12,593 nucleotides of DNA, from the NCBI GenBank assembly GCA_002286715.1, contig NSJX01000202.1:776-13368 (forward strand), written 5' to 3'. How positions within the stretch are numbered: the first letter of the stretch is position 1; each line of letters opens with the position of its first letter. Of the stretch, positions 7,162 through 12,593 are shown in pieces. This stretch comes from Dentipellis sp. KUC8613 (lineage: Eukaryota; Basidiomycota; Agaricomycetes; Russulales; Hericiaceae). The notes beneath the pieces are model-generated. The model was not told where the DNA came from, ran no database searches, and worked only from the letters and a program-made list of their open reading frames with translations. The translations under genes and the position numbers were made by a program.

Positions 7162-7905
7162 TTTTTTTGCTTCCTTCTCGTTTCTGCCCTCTGGCCCCGC
7201 CCCGCTGCTCTCCCTCGAGCCCCCGCCACCCTCGCTTGCATCGCTGCCGCCCAGCCCGTGCTCTCACCACCTTGCACGCCCTAGCAACGGCACTCGACGC
7301 GCGCTCTATGCCATCTCGCTGCTATGTGTGCCGTCGTGTCGCGCTGCACCTCCACGCCCCATCATGTACGCCCTCTCGGCACGTCAAACGCCTTCGCGCC
7401 GCCCCGTAACTACCCCGCGTGCCATCGCTGCACCCTGCCCGCCTTAGCAACGGCGCAGGACACGCACATCACACCATCTCGCTCCCCGTGTGCCGTCGTA
7501 TCGCCTCCTGTCACGCCGTGCCGCATGCTCTCACCCCCCGTCTCGCCCTTTTCGCGCCCCGGCCCGCCATTTGCATGCCCCACCCCACCGTCTTCGCGTG
7601 GCGCCGCATCGTGTCGCGCCCTTGTCACGCCATGCCGCGCCACGCTCTCTCAAGCCACCGCCATGCCCTCCTCGTGCCTCGTGGGGCCATCTGTGCGCCC
7701 CATCCCGCCGTCTGCATGCCGCGCCACACCCTTTTCGCGCCTTCTCGACCCGCGCCGTCCCTCTGCGCACCGTGGGGCCATCTCACGTGTGCTGTCTCGC
7801 CGACGCCATCTCGCGCCCTAGCGGCGCCGCTGCTCTCCCTCCTTCTCGCCACTCGCTCGCCACCCTCCTGCTCCCCAGTGCCCGCCGTCGCACCGCCACT
7901 CGCCG

Positions 7906-8370
7906 TCATGCAGCCCCTACTCGCCGTCTGCAGCCCCCACTCGCCATCCCCCACCCGCCCGCCCTCTCTCGTGCCCCCGTTCACTGTACGTCGCCCCCGT
8001 GCGCCGTATGACGCCCCCGCTCGTCCCATCTCCCGCCTGCCCGCGCCTTCTCGCGCCCCCGTGTGCCGTCTGCCGCCCCTGCCTGCGCCGTATGCCGCCC
8101 CCACTCGCTGTATGTCGCCCCGCACGCCTTCTTGCGCCCCAGCTCGCCATACGTCACCCCCGCACGCCGTATGCCGCCCCCGCTCGCCCCATCTCGCGCC
8201 CCCCGTGTCGTCTCCACGCCCACCCGTGCCTTCTCGCGCCTGCTTGTGCCTTGTTGTGCATGCTCGTGCCTTTTCCCGCCCCCGCGTGCCGTCTCCCCGC
8301 CTGCTTGTCCCATCTCGCGCCCCCCTGCCCTTCTTGCACCTGCGCGCCCCTTCTCCTTCGTGCCATGCCC
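7906..8370 (+). repeat. degenerate minisatellite with ~20-21-bp period, about 23 units
   Basis: Reading from 7906, units begin with a T/A-containing tetramer (TATG, TCTG, ATCT or TTCT), then CGCGCCCCCG or a variant, then a YTCGCC/GTGCC end. Unit starts include 7985, 8007, 8028, 8048, 8069, 8091, 8111, 8129, 8149, 8170, 8191, 8211, 8231, 8251, 8271, 8292, 8312, 8331 and 8351; spacings are 18-22, mostly 20-21. Many unit differences are C/T or G/A changes at CG. Confidence 0.8.
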
Positions 8371-8523
8371 CATTGTCGCTGTCGTTCGCCTTTGCGACGA
8401 CGCTCCCTGCCTCACGCCGCCCCGCCCGCCCCAGCAACGATGCAACAGGCACGTCTTGGCGTGCCACGCGCCCTAGCAACGGCATGTCGCATGCCCTTGC
8501 ACTCCCGCTCGTCTTCACGTGAT

Positions 8524-8603
8524 CCCGCTCGCCCTCACGCCGCCCCACTCACCCCGACGCCACCCCACTCACCCCGACACCGCCCCACTCGCCCTCACGC
8601 CGC
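8524..8603 (+). repeat. 20-bp tandem repeat, four copies
   Basis: Four 20-bp units at 8524-8543, 8544-8563, 8564-8583 and 8584-8603, of the form CCCRCTCRCCCYSACRCCRC. Most differences between units are CG-to-CA transitions. Confidence 0.9.
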
Positions 8604-8913
8604 TCTGCGCACCCCGGAAACGACGCAGAAGGCGCGTCTTGGGGCCACTTCAATGCCCCACCCCGCCGACTGCGCGCCTCGCCACTCCCTCTCAACGCAC
8701 CACGGGGCCGTCTCGTGCCCCGCCGTGCGCTCTTTGTGCACAATGGGGCCCGATGATGCGGTCTGTGCGCCGCCCCGCACTGTCTGCGCCCGCCTCATCG
8801 TCATGACGCCCTGTGGCGCGATTTTTGCGCCACGCTCCGCGCTCACGACACCCTCCACGCCGTGTCTCGTCCATGTGGCGCCCTCTCTCGCCATTCACGG
8901 TCCTGCTGTGCTC

Positions 8914-8970
8914 TGTTGCGCCCTCTGCGCCCTCTGCTGCGCCCTCTGCTGCGCCCTCTGCTGCGCCCTC
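8914..8970 (+). repeat. 12-bp tandem repeat TGCTGCGCCCTC
   Basis: Units at 8914-8925, 8935-8946, 8947-8958 and 8959-8970, with one 9-bp shortened unit at 8926-8934. The last three full units are identical. Confidence 0.9.
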
Positions 8971-9439
8971 TGCGCGCCACGCCGCCCCATCTCGCGCTCC
9001 ACCTCGCCGTGCAGTGCACCACTGACACTGTTTGGTGCACCACCAACGCCGTCACACGCCCCAGCCATACCACCCAACCTCGTCATCTGCACGCCGCACC
9101 CCGTGCCCTCGCGCCACAGTTTTCCGCCACCACGCGCCGCAGCACCGCCGTTCTATAGCCAGGGGCCTGCGCGGCCATCTCAGTTCCTGCGCCACCGCCG
9201 CCGCCCGCCCTCACGACTGCGCCTTGTGCCCCAACTACACCGCTTCACAGCTCTCCCCTCACGCACCTGTGCCACCTTTGCTCACACCCTTGAGCGCCAC
9301 GTGTCCACTGGAGCCACATGCGCGCGCTGTTGCGCCGCACAACGCCCTCGTGTGCTCGCGTGGACTGCGCTTGCGTGTCGACTTGTCACCCTTCCCCGGC
9401 CATTCCACACCCGCTCATGACGACAGTGGGCTACACTAT

Positions 9440-10450
9440 CCGGTTCGAAGACTGTACCTCTGCTGAAACCAAGATAAAATGTAGGTGGTTCAAGCATCTT
9501 CAAAAACTTTCTCTGATGTGTATCACATTGTCTTTCCATCAGTCTATTATGATTATCTGGCCTATAGACTGTCTTTTTTTGACAAGCTTTTTTGAAATTT
9601 CTAGGTATTGAATCAAGCACTATCAAATTACTTAGAAGTACACAGTCTCAGATTTTAGCAGAGATAGTGACATGTTGAGGGAAAATGCTTTATGCACAAA
9701 TCCAGTAAATGAATAGTGTGGCATTCTAAGTCCTCCCTTGTTCATATTAAGTAGGCTTTCAAGGAGGCTTTATACTAGTGAGGAGTGGGCCGGCAAGCGG
9801 CAGGTACTGATTCATCTTTGAGGGTGCATATGTTGTGATCTCAAATTATTACAAAATCTTACATATCTGAGTCTTTGAATCATTTTGCACAATCTTCTGC
9901 CTTTTGCATGATGTATATATATTCTGATTATTCACATTACCTTCATCAGAACATTGACCCTTAGTGGTATTGTCATTATGATCCCCCTGATTGCTTGTAA
10001 CTCTGAAAGTGAATTGGCTGTACATCTGAAATTCTTAATTCTAGTAGGCTGACAGAAAGATATCCATGTTTATAGTGCTATGAATGTCCCTTTCAATATA
10101 TATAGGTGCCATGCTGCCTACAAAGGTATCTTACAATCATCACTATTGCTCCTCCCTAAAGTTCACACATTATAGAAATAATCAGGCCTGTACATTATTA
10201 CCACTAGCAGGAGTACTTGCATCGGCATTCAGAACACTGGAATATCAATGATATTAGACTATGCTTTCCAAACTACTACACCACACAAAACTATACAAAT
10301 CATATCAAAATGATCTGCCACAACATAAAGGACCAATGGTTTACTACAAGATATCCCACAGAATCATCAGTACCTGCATATCGAACAGAAGGAGAAAAAA
10401 CATACTATGCACAAGCACAATAAGAGATCCGCATGCATGTGAACTCACAT
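9440..10450. other. AT-rich island, no gene seen
   Basis: About 1 kb of AT-rich sequence with frequent stops in all frames. The longest frames are about 60-70 codons (for example near 10217-10423) and resemble nothing I recognise. The start carries the tail motif shared with 7094-7128 (9463-9494). An imperfect inverted repeat lies at about 9732-9768 (CCTCC(C)TTG against CAAGGAGG). Confidence 0.5.
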
Positions 10451-11000
10451 GATGTGGGCATCGAACAGCTATGCGGGAGCAAGACCATGGCGCATGTGTA
10501 CGGAACGTGCGAAGACATGCCGTGAGTGGCCGATATGCATGTGAAAAGGCGGCAGGGTGGTGTGAAGCGAGGGCAGTGACAGGCGCACAAGTGCTGCGCA
10601 AGAGCGCACGGTGGTTATGAGGTACACGACGGCGGCACTACGATGTGTGCCGGCGGAGCGAGGGCATGTGCCGGTGACCGAGGGTGCATGCCGGCGGTAC
10701 GAGACGGCAGTGCGATGGCATGCAATGGCGGTGCGGGGCACGGGGGCGCATGGCAGCGGAGCGAGGGCATTGAGAGTCTGAGACGCCGAGCGTGAGGGGC
10801 GTGGCGGCGGTGCCAGAGGAGCTTTAGGGGCGTCGGTGTACCGCGAGGCGGCATCACGAGGAAATGAGGCCACGGACGAGAGACAGCACCGTGGGCGCGC
10901 GAGATGGCAGCGTGGGCGCACAGGGCGGCGGCGCGAGAGCAGCACGAGGGCATGCGAGGGCGGCCCTGAGCGAGGGCGTAGCTGTGCGAGGGCATATGGT

Positions 11001-11060
11001 GGTGTGCAACGGCGTGTGATGGCGTGTGATGGCGTGTGACGACGTGTGACGGCGCGCGAA
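11001..11060 (+). repeat. 10-bp tandem repeat GGCGTGTGAT, about six copies
   Basis: Six successive 10-bp units (GGTGTGCAAC, GGCGTGTGAT twice, GGCGTGTGAC, GACGTGTGAC, GGCGCGCGAA) stay in exact register from 11001. Most differences are C/T or G/A. Confidence 0.85.
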
Positions 11061-11305
11061 GGCGGCGCTGGGGCATGCAACGGCGAACAAGGGCGCGTGG
11101 GGGCGGCCCTGGGCACACGTGACGCGAGAGAGGAAGTGGCGGTTGGGGTGCGAGAGAGGGTGTAGCGCGCACACGCACACACAAGATGGCGACGCAGGGG
11201 CGTGGCGCAGCTGCTGAGGGGCGGCATGCAGGTGCGCGAGGATGGCAGCGGCGCGAGAGAAGGCGTGGCGCGCACGCAGTGGTAGACAAGGTGCGGGCGC
11301 GAGAC

Positions 11306-11500
11306 GGGGCGAACGGGTGGAAGATGGGGCAAGCGGGCGGGAGATGGGGCAAGCGGGCGGGAGACGGTGAGCGCGGGTGGTGGACGGGGAGCATGGGCGG
11401 GATGCGGCACACGTGGGCGGGATGCGGTGGGCGGGATGCGGCGCACGTGGGCGGGATGCGGGCCGTGTGGGCGCGACACGGCGTGAGCGGGTGGGAGACG
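11306..11500 (-). repeat. ~20-bp minisatellite, reverse orientation of the 7906-8370 array
   Basis: Plus-strand units such as GCAAGCGGGCGGGAGATGGG (11330-11349), its neighbours, and GCGCACGTGGGCGGGATGCG repeat at 20 bp, with one 14-bp unit. On the minus strand they read CCCATCTCCCGCCCGCTTGC, closely matching plus-strand units near 8292-8330 (CCGCCTGCTTGTCCCATCTC). This indicates one repeat family in both orientations. Confidence 0.7.
11326..11435 (+). other. canonical G-quadruplex motifs
   Basis: 11326-11349 reads GGGG-N5-GGG-N1-GGG-N4-GGGG and repeats with the 20-bp unit. 11415-11435 reads GGG-C-GGG-N7-GGG-C-GGG. Both meet the usual G3+N1-7 pattern on the plus strand. Confidence 0.7.
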
Positions 11501-11689
11501 AGCGGGCGCGAGATGGCGCGAGATGGCGCGGTGAGGCGGCACGAGCAGGCACGAGGGCGAAGGTGAGGCGGCATGGTGAGCGTGAGGCGGGGCGAGCTGC
11601 GCCTGCGAGCATACGCGAGCACGACACGAGGGCGGAGCGGCGAGGGCGAGACAACGGGTGCATGCGAGGGGGAGGGGCAGGCGCTCCAC

Positions 11690-12010
11690 CGCCCTCTGTG
11701 GCCCTTTCCGACACCGTTCGCCACCCTTTCCGCTGCCGTTTGGCGTCTGCCGGCCCTCTACACCCTCCACTGCCCTCCGCGCCCTCTCCACCGCCCTTCG
11801 CTGCCCTTTCCGCTGCCCTTCGCCCTCCGCCGCCCGCCGCTGCACTGTCTGCCGCCCTCCGCCGCCCTCTGCGCCCGCCGCCCGCCGCCCCGCGCCCTCC
11901 GCCGGCCCTCTGCGCCCTCCGCCGCCCTTCGCCGCCCTTTCCACCGCCCGCCGCGCCGTATGCGCGCCATCTGCACACGCGCTCCACGCGCTCCAGCCGC
12001 CCTCTCCCGC
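11690..12010 (+). repeat. C-rich minisatellite block E, opposite strand bias to block D
   Basis: The bias flips abruptly near 11690 from G-rich to C-rich. The block is made of CGCCGCCCT / GCGCCCTC words with an approximate 9-12-bp rhythm, resembling the 12-bp unit at 8914-8970. Confidence 0.65.
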
Positions 12011-12019
12011 CGTCTCGGC

Positions 12020-12227
12020 GACCTCTGCGAGCGCGACGGGGCACGGCGGGGCGTCGCTGGGCAGCGAGGTGGCGTCGTGGAGCTCGAGGCATTGCTGCTG
12101 GGGCGCCAGAGGGCCTCCACGATGTTGCTAGGGCGCGGAAGCAGCGTCGCTAAGGCGGCGGGGCGGCGTCGTGGGGTTACGGCCTTGAAATGACGCCGCT
12201 GGGGCATGCGACGACCCTGAGGGCGCG
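12020..12227 (-). repeat. short G-rich block F (C-rich on minus)
   Basis: The bias flips again near 12010-12020. The minus strand carries CGCCCTAGCAAC (12124-12135) and relatives (CCTTAGCGACG near 12145-12155), matching motifs in block C at 7277-7292 and 8469-8484. Confidence 0.55.
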
Positions 12228-12593
12228 TGTTACGGGTCGTTCCATTTTTGCTGGACTTGGTCCAGGCCATCAAGGCCCGGAGTCCTACTGCAGTGCAAGA
12301 GCCAGGTCCCCAGTGCACAGCATACCTTCCCATGTGATTCCCATTCCTTTTTCCCACCAGATCGCACCATCATCGCATCATCCCATTGTTTCCCTGTTCG
12401 GACTACTTTACTCTCGCGACCCACTAGTTTCTCCTGTCACATATAGTCCATGCCCCAGTAGCTGATTCCCTAGACTGTCCTCTTCGTCTGTACCCCATAG
12501 GTAGCTGGAATACACCTGCCTCTGCGCTGCACTCGTCTGTCACTCTCCCCTCAGTCTCTCTTGGTTGTTGTTGTGGTGACTTGGGTGGCAACT
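12228..12593 (+). mobile_element. possible start of an LTR (partial, runs off window)
   Basis: A sharp change from repeat to balanced sequence occurs at TGTTACGGGTCGTTCC. Starting with TG and a TGTTACGG-like word resembles the 5' end of LTRs of fungal Ty3/gypsy-type elements. Short inverted repeats follow (TGGACTTGGTCCA, GGCCATCAAGGCC). There is no open frame of note on the plus strand. No CA end, target duplication or primer-binding site is visible, so a unique intergenic sequence or 5' untranslated region is equally possible. Confidence 0.3.

Larger units (their letters stand above)
7180..9420 (+). repeat. strand-asymmetric C-rich minisatellite block C (largest)
   Basis: About 2.2 kb of plus-strand C-rich, A-poor sequence made of degenerate short tandem repeats, with annotated sub-arrays at 7906-8370, 8524-8603 and 8914-8970. 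A larger-scale duplication is visible: the stretch around 7277-7350 (CGCCCTAGCAACGGCA ... GTGTGCCGTCG) is echoed around 7436-7505 and, in part, around 8430-8490. Long open frames (for example 7999-9420) have Pro/Arg/Ala/His-rich, domain-free translations. Confidence 0.75.
10450..11690 (-). repeat. strand-asymmetric G-rich minisatellite block D (C-rich on minus)
   Basis: The plus strand is G-rich with words such as GGCGTGTGA, GGGCGCGAG and GGCAGCGG. It contains a 10-bp array (11001-11060) and a 20-bp array (11306-11500). Long minus-strand open frames (for example 11944 down to 10469) are Arg/Pro/Ala/His-rich and follow from composition. Confidence 0.7.

Noticed and set aside
7419..9420. Long plus-strand open frames (up to 473 codons) in block C
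   Set aside because: All are Pro/Arg/Ala/His-rich with no domain-like order, and overlapping frames are open at the same time. A- and T-poor sequence rarely makes stop codons, and the DNA is degenerate tandem repeat.
10217..10452. Small open frames of 60-70 codons in the AT-rich island
   Set aside because: Short, overlapping, without recognisable motif or splice support; random expectation explains them.
10469..11944. Minus-strand open frames of 370-490 codons across block D
   Set aside because: Composition artefact of C-rich repeat DNA; the frame crosses the strand-bias flip with no sign of a protein domain.

Overview
The window looks like a repeat-rich stretch of a basidiomycete (mushroom- or polypore-type) nuclear genome. 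The evidence is candidate GT-AG introns of about 50-53 nt, a gene remnant resembling the basidiomycete DUF6589-type family, a fast-evolving single-exon reading frame of a kind common in Agaricomycetes, and CpG-to-TpG/CpA decay in the repeats, as expected where repeats are methylated. The family and organism calls come from recalled sequence style, not from a search. No bacterial operon, CRISPR array or intact tRNA is visible.

Layout. 1-2154 holds a plus-strand gene of unknown function that starts at 174 and changes frame near 263-273. It is preceded by a 22-bp perfect palindrome and followed (2178-2570) by a run of short stem-loops; strong stem-loops also lie inside the coding frame. 2538/2606-4046 is a minus-strand DUF6589-like gene remnant with three candidate introns. 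It is truncated at its C-terminal end against the hairpin-bearing sequence. From about 4240 to 12230 the window is mostly a mosaic of GC-rich, strand-asymmetric, degenerate minisatellite. It is C-rich on the minus strand at 4240-5400 and 10450-11690, C-rich on the plus strand at 6490-7080, 7180-9420 and 11690-12010, and minus-strand C-rich again at 12020-12200. More AT-rich, apparently gene-free islands separate these blocks (4047-4240, 5400-6480, 9440-10450). The last 366 bases may be the start of an LTR that runs off the window.

How the parts relate. The genes do not appear to form a pathway. The main interest is structural: (i) a gene plus 3' region unusually dense in perfect hairpins; (ii) one minisatellite family with 18-21-bp periods present in both orientations, whose copies differ mostly by CpG transitions; (iii) splice-donor-like heads and a shared tail motif at block edges, hinting that the blocks are modular units. 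Many long open frames inside the minisatellite exist because A- and T-poor sequence rarely makes stop codons; I do not call them genes.
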